64,000 nucleotides of DNA from WHSW01 sp963759295 (GTDB taxonomy: Bacteria > Actinomycetota > Thermoleophilia > Solirubrobacterales > 70-9): assembly GCA_963759295.1 (NCBI GenBank), contig CAVWYT010000011.1, positions 372,001 through 436,000 on the forward strand, read 5' to 3'. The translations under genes were made by a program, and so were the position numbers. Positions within the stretch are counted from its first letter, which is position 1. Each line of letters opens with the position of its first letter. The notes under the pieces were generated by a model that did no database searches, was not told the DNA's origin, and saw only the letters and a list, made by a program, of their open reading frames with translations. Shown one piece after another: positions 46,412 through 55,512 of this stretch.

Positions 46412-46927
46412 ATGGGCGACGGGGGCACCTCAGAGCAGGCCGGGCGCCGCGGGGAGAGCGAGGAGGAGCGACTCGATCGCAACCTGATGGAGTTGACGCA
46501 GGAGCTGCGTGTCGTGCTCACCGGCATCCAGGTCCTGTTCGCTTTCCTGCTCGTGGTCCCGTTCCAGCAGGGCTGGACGCAGGTGACGGATTTCGAGAAG
46601 ACCGTCTACTACGTCACCCTGCTGCTCACGGCTGCGGCCTCGACCTGCCTGATCGCGCCCACGGTCCGCCACCGGATGCGGTTTCGCGAGCTCGACAAGA
46701 AGTGGGTCGTGTTCACGTCCAACCGCCTCGCGATCGCCGGGGTCGCGTTTCTCGGCGGCGCGATCTGCGGCGTGCTGATGCTGATCACGCACACCGTCTA
46801 CGACAGCGCGCTGACGGCGATCGTCGTCGCGGTGTTCGCGGTCGCGATCGGCTGGTTCTGGTTCGCAGCGCCGATGGTCCGCGACCTGCGCACGCCGACG
46901 CAGGGGCGAGGTCCGGGCGAGCGGTAG
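46412..46927 (+). CDS. DUF6328-like integral membrane protein
   Basis: The ~171-residue protein has an acidic cytoplasmic N terminus (SEEERLDRNLMELTQELRVV). Four membrane helices follow, including VLTGIQVLFAFLLVVPF, VYYVTLLLTAAASTCLIAP, IAGVAFLGGAICGVLMLI and LTAIVVAVFAVAIGWFWF. Function is unknown. ATG 46412 is preferred because the upstream part lies over the divergent promoter. Its TAG stop is part of a 25-bp tandem repeat. Confidence 0.75.
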   Translation: MGDGGTSEQAGRRGESEEERLDRNLMELTQELRVVLTGIQVLFAFLLVVPFQQGWTQVTDFEKTVYYVTLLLTAAASTCLIAPTVRHRMRFRELDKKWVVFTSNRLAIAGVAFLGGAICGVLMLITHTVYDSALTAIVVAVFAVAIGWFWFAAPMVRDLRTPTQGRGPGER

Positions 46928-46974
46928 CCGGGTTTCAGCCGCCGGCCGCTAGCCGGGTTTCAGCCGCCGGCCGC
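46925..46974. repeat. 25-bp tandem duplication between two convergent genes
   Basis: Two perfect copies, each TAGCCGGGTTTCAGCCGCCG plus GCCGC, lie at 46925-46949 and 46950-46974. The first carries the stop codon of the DUF6328-like gene. The second carries the stop codon of potC on the other strand, so each copy contains both stops. Confidence 0.9.
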
Positions 46975-47826
46975 GCCCGGTGCCGGCGGGAACGCCGCCG
47001 TCCCGCTGTACGGCTCGCCCTCCTGCTCGGGGCGCACCGAGGCCAGCTGCTCGGCCCGTTGCTGCTGCCAGACGGTGAACGCCATCGCGAGGACGGTGAC
47101 CGCGAACAGGATGGTCGCCATCACGTTGACCTCGACCGGGATCCCGCGCTGCGCGGCGCCGAAGATGTAGAGCGGGAAGGTGACGGTGGTCCCGGAGTTG
47201 AAGTTGGAGATCACGAAGTCGTCGATCGAGAGCGCGAAGGCGAGCAGCGCCGCGCCGACGATGCCCGGCATCAACAGGGGCAGCGTCACCTTGCGAAAGG
47301 TGGTGAACGCGTCGGCGCCGAGATCACGCGCCGCCTCCTCGAGACTGCGGTCGAAGCCGATCAGCCGCGAGCGAACGACGACGACCACGAAGCTGATCGA
47401 GAACATCACGTGGGCGATCAGCAACGTGCTGAAGCCGAGCGAGACGTTGTAGGTGACGAACATCGAGAGCAGTGCGGCGCCGATCACCACCTCGGGGGTC
47501 GCCATCGGGATCACGATCAGGAAGTTGGCTGGACCGCGGCCGAAGAACTCATAGCGGACCAGGGCGAGGGCGATCAGGGTCCCGAGGATGGTCGAGATCA
47601 ACGTCGCGAGCGCCGCCAGTTCGAGGCTGGTCAGCATCGCGTCGTTGAGCTCCGGGATGCCGAAGGCGTTGGACCAGTGGTCGAGCGTGAACCCCGACCA
47701 CGTGAAGTTGTAGCGACCCTCGGGATCGTTGAACGAGAAGGCGATGATGATCGCGATCGGCAGCAGCATGTAGGCGACCGCCGCGCCGGCGAAGATGCTG
47801 ACCCCGTTGCGCCGCAGCCAGCTCAT
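46960..47826 (-). CDS. potC: Spermidine/putrescine ABC transporter permease PotC
   Basis: This 288-residue permease has about six membrane helices and the EAA loop EEAARDLGADAFTTFRKVTLPLLMPG. A typical PotC segment is FNDPEGRYNFTWSGFTLDHW near the N terminus. The C-terminal tail is Pro/Gly-rich. The start overlaps the potB stop (ATGA). It is the last gene of the potADBC operon on the minus strand. Confidence 0.9.
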   Translation of the reverse strand: MSWLRRNGVSIFAGAAVAYMLLPIAIIIAFSFNDPEGRYNFTWSGFTLDHWSNAFGIPELNDAMLTSLELAALATLISTILGTLIALALVRYEFFGRGPANFLIVIPMATPEVVIGAALLSMFVTYNVSLGFSTLLIAHVMFSISFVVVVVRSRLIGFDRSLEEAARDLGADAFTTFRKVTLPLLMPGIVGAALLAFALSIDDFVISNFNSGTTVTFPLYIFGAAQRGIPVEVNVMATILFAVTVLAMAFTVWQQQRAEQLASVRPEQEGEPYSGTAAFPPAPGAAGG

Positions 47827-48695
47827 CTGGCCGGCTCCGCCTCCTCGCCCATCAGCGCCTCCGAGCCGGCGAAGCGAATGTAGATCACGACCACGACCAT
47901 GATCACCAGCAGGAGCACGAACGAGAGCGCCGCCGCGGACGGGTAGTCGCGCTGCGTGAGATAGAGCGACTGGATCGTGTTACCGATCATCCTGTTGCTC
48001 GGGCTGCCGAGGAAGAAGGCGTTGATGTAGTCGCCGACGGCCGGGATGAAGGTGAGCAGCGTTCCGGCGACGATCCCCGGGGCGGTGAGCGGCAGAGTCA
48101 CCTTGCGAAACGTCGTGCTGGCCGAGGCGTAAAGGTCGTTGGCCGCCTCGATCAGGCTTTCGTCGATCCGCTCGAGGCTGGCGTAGAGCGGCAGGACCAT
48201 GAACGGGAGGAAGTTGTAGGTGAGCCCGGCGATCACCGCCGCGCCGGTGGCCAGGATCCGGCCATCGTCGCCGATCACGCCGACGGTCCGCAGTGCGTCG
48301 ACGAGTGGGCTCTCGTCGGAGAGGATCGTCTCCCAGGCCAGGGTGCGGATCAGGTAGGTGGTGAAGAACGGGGCGATGACCGCGAACAGGAGGACGTTTC
48401 GCCACCGGCCCGCCTTGAATGCGATCGCGTAGGCGAGCGGGTAGCCGATCAGCAGGCAGAGCACCGTCGCCGCCCCGGCGTAGAGCAGCGAGCGCAGGAA
48501 CTGGGTGTCGTAGAGGGTCAGGCTGTCGCTGAAGTTGGCGAAATCCAACCCCGGACTGAACCCCTCCTCGAGGCTGGCGCCCTCGTACAGCGAGATCCGT
48601 GCCATGAAGTACATCGGCACGAGGAAGAAGAGGAGCAGCCAGACGATCCCCGGCCCGAGCAGGAAGTACGGGGTCAGGCGTCGTCTGGCTGCCAT
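47823..48695 (-). CDS. potB: Spermidine/putrescine ABC transporter permease PotB
   Basis: This 290-residue permease opens FLLGPGIVWLLLFFLVPMYFM and has NLYASASTTFRKVTLPLTAPGI-type EAA loop residues (ANDLYASASTTFRKVTLP). The conserved region ADYINAFFLGSPSNRMIGN is seen here as GDYINAFFLGSPSNRMIG. About six helices are present. It pairs with PotC to form the channel. Confidence 0.9.
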   Translation of the reverse strand: MAARRRLTPYFLLGPGIVWLLLFFLVPMYFMARISLYEGASLEEGFSPGLDFANFSDSLTLYDTQFLRSLLYAGAATVLCLLIGYPLAYAIAFKAGRWRNVLLFAVIAPFFTTYLIRTLAWETILSDESPLVDALRTVGVIGDDGRILATGAAVIAGLTYNFLPFMVLPLYASLERIDESLIEAANDLYASASTTFRKVTLPLTAPGIVAGTLLTFIPAVGDYINAFFLGSPSNRMIGNTIQSLYLTQRDYPSAAALSFVLLLVIMVVVVIYIRFAGSEALMGEEAEPAR

Positions 48696-48713
48696 GTCCC
48701 TAATCGGTGCGCG

Positions 48714-49850
48714 CTAGCCGCTGACCACCGCTTCGAACGCCGCAGTGATCTTCTGCTCCTCCTCGCCCGAGATCACCGGCGCCGAATCGCACTTGGCGGT
48801 GAACTTGTCGTCGGGGAAGATCAGCGGGTTGTTGGCGATCTCCGGGTCCTGCTTGACGAGGGCCTCCTTGGTCCCCGCCACCGGCGAGACGTAATTGACG
48901 TAGGCCTCGATCTGCGCCTGGTTCTTCGGCTCGTAGACGTAGTCCATGAACGCCTCGGCCGCCGTCGGGTTCGGCGCCCCCACCGGGATCACCATGTTGT
49001 CCGACCACAGCATGCAGCCCTCGTCGGGCATGCGCCACTCGATGTCGGGGTTGTCGGCCTGCAGCTGCACGGCGTCGCCCGACCAGCCGATCACCGCGAC
49101 CGCGTCGCCCGAGGTCAGATCGCGGGCGTAGTCGTTGCCGGTGAAGCGCCGGATCTGGCCGGAGCTGACCGCCTCGTCGATCTTGTCGATCGCCGCCATC
49201 CAGTCCTCCTCGGTGGCGTTGGCGACGTCGACCCCCATCGACTTCATCACCAGTGGCACCGTGTCGCGCATCTCGGTCAGCATCTCGACCTTGCCCTTGT
49301 ACTTGGGGTCGAACAGGTCCTCGATCGAGGTCACGTCGGGGGCCAGGTCCTTTCGCACGATGACCCCGGTCATCCCGCTCTGCCACGGCACCGAGAAGTC
49401 GCGGTTCTGGTCGAAGGACGGATGCTGGAGGCTGGGCACGAGGTTCTTCTCGACGTTCGGGAGCGCCGCCTTGTCGAGGTTCTGCAGGTAGCCGAGCTCG
49501 TACATCTTGCCCGCCATCCAGTCGGTGACGACGACGATCGAGCGGCCGCCCGCCTCGCCCTGGTCGAGCTGCGGCTGCAGCTTGCCGAAGAACTCGGCGT
49601 TGTCGTTGACGTCCTCGATGTACTTGACCGAGACGCCGCTCTCCTTCTCGAAGTCCGGGACCGTCTGCTTGTCGATGTACAAGGGCCAGTTCGAGATCGT
49701 GAGATCCCCGGAGGGCTCGCCCGAGGCGTCTACCGTGGCGATGTCGCTCGTGTTGCCGCCGCCGATCTCGTCGTCATCGCCGCCGCACGCCACCAGCACG
49801 AGCGCCGCCAACAGCGCGACCGCCGCGCCCAGAAGCTTCGTCTTCGTCAT
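48714..49850 (-). CDS. potD: Spermidine/putrescine-binding lipoprotein PotD
   Basis: The ~378-residue protein has a lipoprotein signal ending LVAC (Cys22). The mature part reads LTISNWPLYIDKQTVPDFEKE. Binding-protein motifs include SGDAVAVIGWSGDAVQL and DEGCMLWSDNMVIPVGAPN, like those lining the polyamine site. ATG 49850 overlaps the potA stop (ATGA) and is preceded by GGAGG. It captures polyamines outside the membrane. Confidence 0.92.
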   Translation of the reverse strand: MTKTKLLGAAVALLAALVLVACGGDDDEIGGGNTSDIATVDASGEPSGDLTISNWPLYIDKQTVPDFEKESGVSVKYIEDVNDNAEFFGKLQPQLDQGEAGGRSIVVVTDWMAGKMYELGYLQNLDKAALPNVEKNLVPSLQHPSFDQNRDFSVPWQSGMTGVIVRKDLAPDVTSIEDLFDPKYKGKVEMLTEMRDTVPLVMKSMGVDVANATEEDWMAAIDKIDEAVSSGQIRRFTGNDYARDLTSGDAVAVIGWSGDAVQLQADNPDIEWRMPDEGCMLWSDNMVIPVGAPNPTAAEAFMDYVYEPKNQAQIEAYVNYVSPVAGTKEALVKQDPEIANNPLIFPDDKFTAKCDSAPVISGEEEQKITAAFEAVVSG

Positions 49851-51052
49851 TTCTGCCCGCCTCCTTGGGTTGGCGCCGCTTCGGGCGCTCCTTCTTGGGT
49901 TGGCGCCGCTTCGGGCGCTCTCGACTCTCTGACTACATGGGTGTGCTCGGGTGCCCATGTCAGGCGCACCGGAGCGCCGCCTCCCGGCAGCCGGGAACGT
50001 TCACCTTCATCGGCGTTCGGGACCAGCACGGTGATCGCCACGTCGCCGGGCAAGCGGACCACCAGTTGGGTCGCGGTGCCGAGATAGACCGAGCTCTCGA
50101 CCTGGCCCTCGACCGAGGGCCAGGAGCCACCGCCGGGCGCCTCGTCGGCCGGCCGGGTGACGTGGAGCTTCTCGGGGCGGACGACGGCATGGCAGCGCTC
50201 ACCGGTTGGGATCCCGTCCGCGGTCGTCTCGAACTCCAGCCCCGCATCGAGGCGGACGCGCGATCGCCCGCCATTGGCGTGCACCACCTCGCCGGGCATC
50301 AGGTTCGAGACGCCTATGAACCCGGCGACGAAGGTGGTCGCGGGCCGTTCGTAGACCTCCTCGGGGACGTCCACCTGCTCGAAGCGGCCGCGGTTCATGA
50401 CCGCGATCCGGTCCGACATCGTCAGCGCCTCCTCCTGGTCGTGGGTGACGTAGATGAACGTGATCCCGACCTCGCGCTGGATTCGCTTGAGCTCGATCTG
50501 TAGGCCCTTGCGCAGCTTCAGGTCGAGCGCGCCCAGCGGCTCGTCGAGGAGCAGGACCTTGGGGAGGTTGACGAGCGCCCGGGCGAGCGCGACCCGCTGC
50601 TGCATGCCGCCCGAGAGCTGGTTCGGACGCCGGTTGAGTTCGGAGGCGAGCCCGACCCGCTCCAGCTCGCTGCGCACGCGGCGCTCGATCTCGCCCTTGT
50701 CGACGCGCTTGCGCTCGAGCCCGAAGGCGACGTTCTCGCGGACGTTGAGGTGGGGGAAGAGCGCGTAGCTCTGAAAGACCGTATTCGTCGGGCGCTTGTG
50801 GGCAGGCAGCCCGGCGACGTCGCTGCCCTCGATCAGGATCCGCCCCGCGGTCGGTTGCTCGAAGCCGGCGATCACCCGCAGCGTCGTCGTCTTGCCGCAG
50901 CCGGAGGGGCCGAGCAAGGTGAAGAACTCCCCCTCGGCGATCTCGAGGTCGAGCTCGCGAACGGCGAGGAAGTCGCCGAACGCCTTGCTCACGCCCTCCA
51001 ACTGCACGCTGGTCGACGTGTCCACGCGATCGCTCTCCTCAACTGTGTTCAC
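49847..51052 (-). CDS. potA: Spermidine/putrescine ABC transporter ATPase PotA
   Basis: The ~401-residue ATPase has Walker A GPSGCGKTT, RPTNTVFQSYALFPHLNV, signature LSGGMQQRVALARAL, Walker B VLLLDEP and YVTHDQEEALTMSD. A C-terminal TOBE-like regulatory domain follows (about 270-385). The tail contains a repeated decapeptide APEAAPTQEG/APEAAPTQGG. Two in-frame GTG starts, at 51052 and 51025, each carry their own GAGGAG site because of a tandem duplication, so either or both may be used. Confidence 0.92.
   Translation of the reverse strand: MNTVEESDRVDTSTSVQLEGVSKAFGDFLAVRELDLEIAEGEFFTLLGPSGCGKTTTLRVIAGFEQPTAGRILIEGSDVAGLPAHKRPTNTVFQSYALFPHLNVRENVAFGLERKRVDKGEIERRVRSELERVGLASELNRRPNQLSGGMQQRVALARALVNLPKVLLLDEPLGALDLKLRKGLQIELKRIQREVGITFIYVTHDQEEALTMSDRIAVMNRGRFEQVDVPEEVYERPATTFVAGFIGVSNLMPGEVVHANGGRSRVRLDAGLEFETTADGIPTGERCHAVVRPEKLHVTRPADEAPGGGSWPSVEGQVESSVYLGTATQLVVRLPGDVAITVLVPNADEGERSRLPGGGAPVRLTWAPEHTHVVRESRAPEAAPTQEGAPEAAPTQGGGQK
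49861..49920. repeat. 30-bp tandem duplication inside the 3' end of potA
   Basis: Two near-perfect 30-bp units (differing at one position near the start) encode the repeated decapeptide APEAAPTQ-G-G/E at the C terminus of PotA. The frame is preserved because the unit is a multiple of three. Confidence 0.85.
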
Positions 51053-51071
51053 GCGATCGCTCTCCTCAACT
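51018..51071 (-). repeat. 27-bp tandem duplication containing RBS and start codon of potA
   Basis: Two 27-bp units (one mismatch) read on the minus strand as GTTGAGGAGAGCGATCGCGT followed by G and AACACA or GACACG. Each unit contains GAGGAG, a 7-base spacer and GTG, and the two starts are in frame, nine codons apart. Confidence 0.88.
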
Positions 51072-51285
51072 GACAATGCTCTCCCGCCGACAACGCCGTT
51101 CAGGCTAAGTATCCACTGATCCGGACGCAAGTGGCGAAAGCCCCAAAACGTCCAACGGAGCTTATACGCAGAGGCCAATGATCTAGCCTGATATTGAACC
51201 TAATCCCGGTTGTGCTCGCCATGATCGCGGAGTACGGTTGTACGGAACGTCGAGACTGGATGGACCAGAAGTCGCAGGAGGAAAG

Positions 51286-52695
51286 ATGGCGTCGACCGAC
51301 ACGGTAACCGAGCAGCGCGTGGGAAGCGACCTTCAGGCGGTCGCGCGCCGGCATCTCTGGATGCACTTCACCCGCATGGGCTCCTACGACCACGTCAACC
51401 ACGTCCCGATCATCGTTCGGGGCGAGGGGCCGTACGTCTACGACGAACACGGCAAGCGCTATCTGGACGGGCTCTCGGCTCTGTTCTGCGTCAACGCCGG
51501 CCACGGGCGCACCGAGATCGGCGAGGCGATGGCCGCCCAGGTCGCCGAACTCGATTTCGTCACCGTCTGGAGCTACGCCCATCCCCGCGCGATCGAGCTC
51601 GCCGAGCGAATCGCCTCGCTCGCCCCGGCCGACCTCAACCGGGTGTTCTTCACCTCCGGGGGCTCGGAGGCCGTCGAATCGGCGATCAAGCTCGCCCGCG
51701 CCTACCACCAGCGGACCGGCAACCCGCGCAAGATCAAGTTCCTGAGCCGCGAGGTGGCCTACCACGGGACCACGCTGGGGGCGCTGCAGGCGACGGGGAT
51801 CACCGCGCTGCGCACCGACTTCGAGCCCCTCGTGCCCGGCGGGATCAAGGCCCCGAACACCAACAGCTACCACTGGCCCGATGACCGCGACCCGCTGTGG
51901 GCTGCCGATCAGATCGAGGAGAAGATCCTCTTCGAGGGCCCGGAGACGGTCGCCGCCGTGATCCTCGAGCCGCTCCAGAACGCGGGCGGCTGCATCCCGC
52001 CGCAGGACGGCTACTTCCAGCGCGTACGCGAGATCTGCGACCGCCACCACGTGTTGCTGATCTCCGACGAGGTGATCTGCTCCTGGGGCCGGCTCGGGCA
52101 CTACTTCGGATGCGACCGTTACGGCTACGTCCCCGACATCATCACCACCGCCAAGGCGCTGACCTCGGCGTACGCGCCGATGGGAGCGATGATCGCCTCC
52201 GACCGCGTCTACGAGCCCTTCGCCACGGGCAAGGCGTCGTTCACGCATGGGTTCACCTTCGGCGGGCATCCGGTCGCCGCGGCAGCCGCGATGGCGAACC
52301 TCGACATCTACGAGCGTGAGGACCTCTGCGGGCACGTGCTGCGCAAGGAGGGCGAGTTCCGCGGCCTGCTCGAAGGGCTCCGCGACATCCCCATCGTCGG
52401 CGACGTGCGAGGCGACGGGTACTTCCACGCGATCGAGCTCGTCCGCGACCAGGCGACCAAGGAGACGTTCACCGACGAGGAGTCCGAGCACTTGCTGCGC
52501 GGCTTCCTCTCCGGTGAGCTGTACCGACGCGGGCTGATCTGCCGCGCCGACGATCGCGGCGACCCCGTGGTCCAGCTCGCCCCGCCGCTGGTCTGCGACA
52601 CCGAGCAGTTCGAGGAGATCGAGGCGGTGCTGCGGTCGGTGCTCAACGAGGCCGCGGACCGGATGGAGAGCGGCTTCCGCACGGAGGATCTCTGA
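51286..52695 (+). CDS. Class III aminotransferase (putrescine/omega-amino acid:pyruvate type)
   Basis: The ~469-residue PLP enzyme has SGGSEAVESAIKLARAYH (PLP phosphate site), VAYHGTTLGALQATG and LLISDEVICSWGRLG (Asp to the pyridine nitrogen). The Schiff-base Lys is in TTAKALTSAYAPMGA, and HGFTFGGHPVAAAAA follows. ATG 51286 has an excellent AGGAGG. Divergence from potA and proximity to aldehyde and alanine dehydrogenases point to putrescine or GABA as donor with pyruvate as acceptor. Beta-alanine is an alternative. Confidence 0.9.
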   Translation: MASTDTVTEQRVGSDLQAVARRHLWMHFTRMGSYDHVNHVPIIVRGEGPYVYDEHGKRYLDGLSALFCVNAGHGRTEIGEAMAAQVAELDFVTVWSYAHPRAIELAERIASLAPADLNRVFFTSGGSEAVESAIKLARAYHQRTGNPRKIKFLSREVAYHGTTLGALQATGITALRTDFEPLVPGGIKAPNTNSYHWPDDRDPLWAADQIEEKILFEGPETVAAVILEPLQNAGGCIPPQDGYFQRVREICDRHHVLLISDEVICSWGRLGHYFGCDRYGYVPDIITTAKALTSAYAPMGAMIASDRVYEPFATGKASFTHGFTFGGHPVAAAAAMANLDIYEREDLCGHVLRKEGEFRGLLEGLRDIPIVGDVRGDGYFHAIELVRDQATKETFTDEESEHLLRGFLSGELYRRGLICRADDRGDPVVQLAPPLVCDTEQFEEIEAVLRSVLNEAADRMESGFRTEDL

Positions 52696-52711
52696 CCCCT
52701 CGGAGAGCTCG

Positions 52712-54274
52712 ATGCTCACGGTAGGCAGGTTGATCGCCGATTGCGGCCTCGAGCTCGCCGCCGGCCAGGGCGGCGCCGGGCGGCCGGTGCGCTGGGTCCA
52801 CATCTCCGAGCAGGAGGACCCGACCCCGTGGCTGTCGGGCGGGGAGCTGCTGCTGACCACCGGCTACACCCTCGCGGGCGGGCCGCGCCAGCGCCGCTAC
52901 GTCGAGCGGCTCGCCGACCACGGCCTCGCGGGGCTCGGGTTCGGGACCGGGTTCGACCACAAGCGGTTGCCGAAGGGGATCGTCGACGGGGCCCGCGAAC
53001 GGGAGCTGCCCCTGTTCGAGGTGCCGTATGAGATGCCGTTCATCGCGATCACCGAGCGCGCCGCATCGCACCTGGTCAACGAGCAGTTCGACGCGCTCGA
53101 GCGCGGCGTCCAGGTCCACCAGCGGCTCGAGCGGCTGGTGATCGAGGACCGGGGGCTGGGCGAGGTGCTCGCCTCCACCGCCGCAGCGGTCGGCGGCGCC
53201 GCGATCGTGATCGACGCCGGCGGCCGCGAGCTCGGCCGGCGCTCGAGCGGCCGCGAGCCGGATCCGGACGCGATCGCAGCCCTGGCCACCGAGCTCGCCG
53301 CTCAGTCGCCGGCCGGCGCTCGCGCCCCGTACGCGCCCGAGCATCCGGCGCTCGCGGGGCGCGCGCTCGCGGTCCCGGTACCGGGGCGCCGCGGCGGCGA
53401 GCCGGTCGCCTGGCTCGTCGTGGTCTCCGACGACGAGCCGCTCGGCGACTTCGAGCGGCTGTGCGCGCGCCAGGCGTCGATGGTCGTCGGGCTCGAGCTG
53501 ATGCGCGAGCGGGTCGTGCGCGAGACCGAGCGCCGCCTCGCCGGCGACCTGCTCGCCGACGCGCTCGGCGATCGCCTCGACCCCGACGAGCTGCGCGGCA
53601 GGCTGCGGCCGTTCGGGATCGGCGCCGAGGCGGCGGTGCTGATCTTCGATCTCGACGATCCGCCGGCCGCCGAGGCGACGCTCGAGGGCGCGCTCGCCGC
53701 GGCGGGCGTCCCCGCCCTGGTCGCGACCAGCGCCGCCGCCGGACGGCCGCTGCTCTGCGCGGTCGTCGATGCGGCCACCGACCCGATCGGCACCGCGCGG
53801 CGGGCGCTCGAGACGCTCACCGGGGGGGCGGGGCGCAACGGGGTCCGGGCCGCCGCCAGCCGGCCGGCCGGCGTCGGCTCGCTGCGGCGCGCCTTTCACG
53901 AAGCGCGGTGCGCGCTCGAGGCGACCTCGGTCGCCGAGGGGCACTCCGACGTCGCCTCGCACCGCGACCTCGGTGCGTTCACGCTCCTGCTCGCGCTCCA
54001 GGACGACGATGCGCTGCGGCTGTACAGCGACGGGCTGCTGGAGCCGATCGATCACACCGAGGGTGAGTACGGCGGTGAGCTGCTGCGCTCGCTGGAGGCG
54101 TTCATCGACAACAACGGCAATTGGGAGCGGGCCGCGCGCCAGCTCTACTGCCACCGGCACACGCTGCGCTACCGGATCCGCAGGATCGAGGAGCTCACGG
54201 GCCGGAACCTCGGCAACGCGACCGATCGGATCGAGCTGTGGCTGGCAATGAGAGCCCGGGAGTTGGTGAGATGA
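52712..54274 (+). CDS. PucR-family transcriptional regulator
   Basis: This 520-residue regulator has an N-terminal PucR domain (MLTVGRLIADCGLELAAGQ, TPWLSGGELLLTTGYTL) and a GGDEF-like middle. The C-terminal helix-turn-helix reads NNGNWERAARQLYCHRHTLRYR then RRIEELTG. The family activates purine, polyamine or amino-acid catabolism genes. Lying 16 bp after the aminotransferase and overlapping ald by 4 bp, it probably controls this operon. Confidence 0.9.
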   Translation: MLTVGRLIADCGLELAAGQGGAGRPVRWVHISEQEDPTPWLSGGELLLTTGYTLAGGPRQRRYVERLADHGLAGLGFGTGFDHKRLPKGIVDGARERELPLFEVPYEMPFIAITERAASHLVNEQFDALERGVQVHQRLERLVIEDRGLGEVLASTAAAVGGAAIVIDAGGRELGRRSSGREPDPDAIAALATELAAQSPAGARAPYAPEHPALAGRALAVPVPGRRGGEPVAWLVVVSDDEPLGDFERLCARQASMVVGLELMRERVVRETERRLAGDLLADALGDRLDPDELRGRLRPFGIGAEAAVLIFDLDDPPAAEATLEGALAAAGVPALVATSAAAGRPLLCAVVDAATDPIGTARRALETLTGGAGRNGVRAAASRPAGVGSLRRAFHEARCALEATSVAEGHSDVASHRDLGAFTLLLALQDDDALRLYSDGLLEPIDHTEGEYGGELLRSLEAFIDNNGNWERAARQLYCHRHTLRYRIRRIEELTGRNLGNATDRIELWLAMRARELVR

Positions 54275-55467
54275 AAGTAGGCGTACCGACCGAGATCAAG
54301 TCCGACGAATACCGCGTCGCGATCACACCGATCGGGGTTCGCGAGCTGACCGAGCACGGCCACGAGGTGCTGATCGAGCGAGGCGCCGGCGAGGGCAGCG
54401 CGATCTCCGACGCCGCGTATGAGGCGCAGGGCGCGCGGATCCTGGCCTCGGCCGAGGACGTGTTCGCCGAGGCGGAGCTGGTGCTCGGCGTCAAGGAACC
54501 GCAGCCGGAGGAGGTGCCGCTGCTGCGCGAGGGGCAGACCCTGTTCACCTACCTGCACCTGGCGCCGGCTCCGGACCTCACCCGCGGGCTCTGCGAGTCG
54601 GGCGCGATCTGCGTCGCCTACGAGACCGTCGAGGATCGCCAGGGCCGGCTGCCGCTGCTCGCCCCGATGTCGGAGGTCGCCGGCAAGATCGCCACCCAGG
54701 CGGGCGCGTTCATGCTCGAGCGGCCGCTCGGCGGGCGGGGCATCCTGCTCGGCGGCGTCCCCGGCGTCCCACCGGCCAACGTGATGATCATCGGCGGCGG
54801 CGCCGTCGGCATGCACGCTGCCTTCATCGCGATCGGGATGGAGGCCGACGTGTTCATCTACGACGTCTCGCTCGACAAGCTGCGCGAGCTCGACGTCGCC
54901 TTCGGCGGGCGGGCCTCGACCGTGTTCAGCTCGCGGCTCTCGATCGAGGAGAAGCTGCCGGAGATGGACCTCGTGATCGGCGCCGTGCTCGTCCACGGGG
55001 CGCGAGCGCCGCACGTGATCACCCGCCCGCAGCTCGGTCTGATGAAGGACCGTACGGTGCTCGTCGACGTGGCGATCGACCAGGGCGGCTGCTTCGAGAG
55101 CTCGCGCCCGACCACGCACGGCGACCCGACCTACGAGGTCGACGGGATCATCCACTACTGCGTCACGAACATGCCCGGGGCCGTCCCGATCACCTCGACT
55201 TACGCGCTCACCAACGCGACGCTTCCCTACGTGCTGGCGCTCGCGGACCTCGGGCTGGCCGAGGCGGCGCGGCGCGACCCGGGGCTCAGGCTGGGCATCA
55301 ACGTAGCCCGCGGCCAGGTCACCCACGCGGCCGTCGCCGCCGGGGTCCAGATGGACTACGTGCCGCCCGAGCAGCTGCTCGAGATCGGCGAGCCGGAGGC
55401 CGGCACGCCGGGCTCGGACGGGGCCGGCGCGACCGCGAGCCGCGCGGTCCCCAACGGTGGGAACTGA
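54271..55467 (+). CDS. ald: Alanine dehydrogenase
   Basis: The ~398-residue protein starts MKVGVPTEIKSDEYRVAITP. It has the conserved GVKEPQPEEVPLLREGQTLF (catalytic Lys region), YLHLAPAPDLT (His), NAD motif VMIIGGGAVGMHAA and HYCVTNMPGAVPITSTYALTN. It interconverts L-alanine and pyruvate plus ammonia with NAD. In this operon it would regenerate pyruvate from the alanine formed by the aminotransferase. ATG overlaps the pucR TGA. Confidence 0.95.
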   Translation: MKVGVPTEIKSDEYRVAITPIGVRELTEHGHEVLIERGAGEGSAISDAAYEAQGARILASAEDVFAEAELVLGVKEPQPEEVPLLREGQTLFTYLHLAPAPDLTRGLCESGAICVAYETVEDRQGRLPLLAPMSEVAGKIATQAGAFMLERPLGGRGILLGGVPGVPPANVMIIGGGAVGMHAAFIAIGMEADVFIYDVSLDKLRELDVAFGGRASTVFSSRLSIEEKLPEMDLVIGAVLVHGARAPHVITRPQLGLMKDRTVLVDVAIDQGGCFESSRPTTHGDPTYEVDGIIHYCVTNMPGAVPITSTYALTNATLPYVLALADLGLAEAARRDPGLRLGINVARGQVTHAAVAAGVQMDYVPPEQLLEIGEPEAGTPGSDGAGATASRAVPNGGN

Positions 55468-55512
55468 CCGCGAGCCGTTTGCGAACGTCGAAGACGAATC
55501 TTAAGAAACGAC

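Noticed and set aside
44740..47883. A 1047-codon plus-strand open frame
   Set aside because: It runs antisense across the esterase, aldehyde dehydrogenase and potC genes, whose motifs are clear. Long shadow frames are expected at this GC content.
49861..51071. A CRISPR-like array from the repeated units
   Set aside because: Only two adjacent copies without spacers occur at each place, and they lie within coding or translation-initiation sequence.
51100..51285. An operator made of the GTACGG direct repeat (GTACGGTTGTACGG) before the aminotransferase gene
   Set aside because: It is short, occurs once and lies close to the start codon. There is no second copy near potA to support a shared site.
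53300..54100. A Y-family or diguanylate cyclase role for the PucR protein's middle domain
   Set aside because: The region is the degenerate GGDEF-like part typical of PucR regulators and has no catalytic GGDEF motif.
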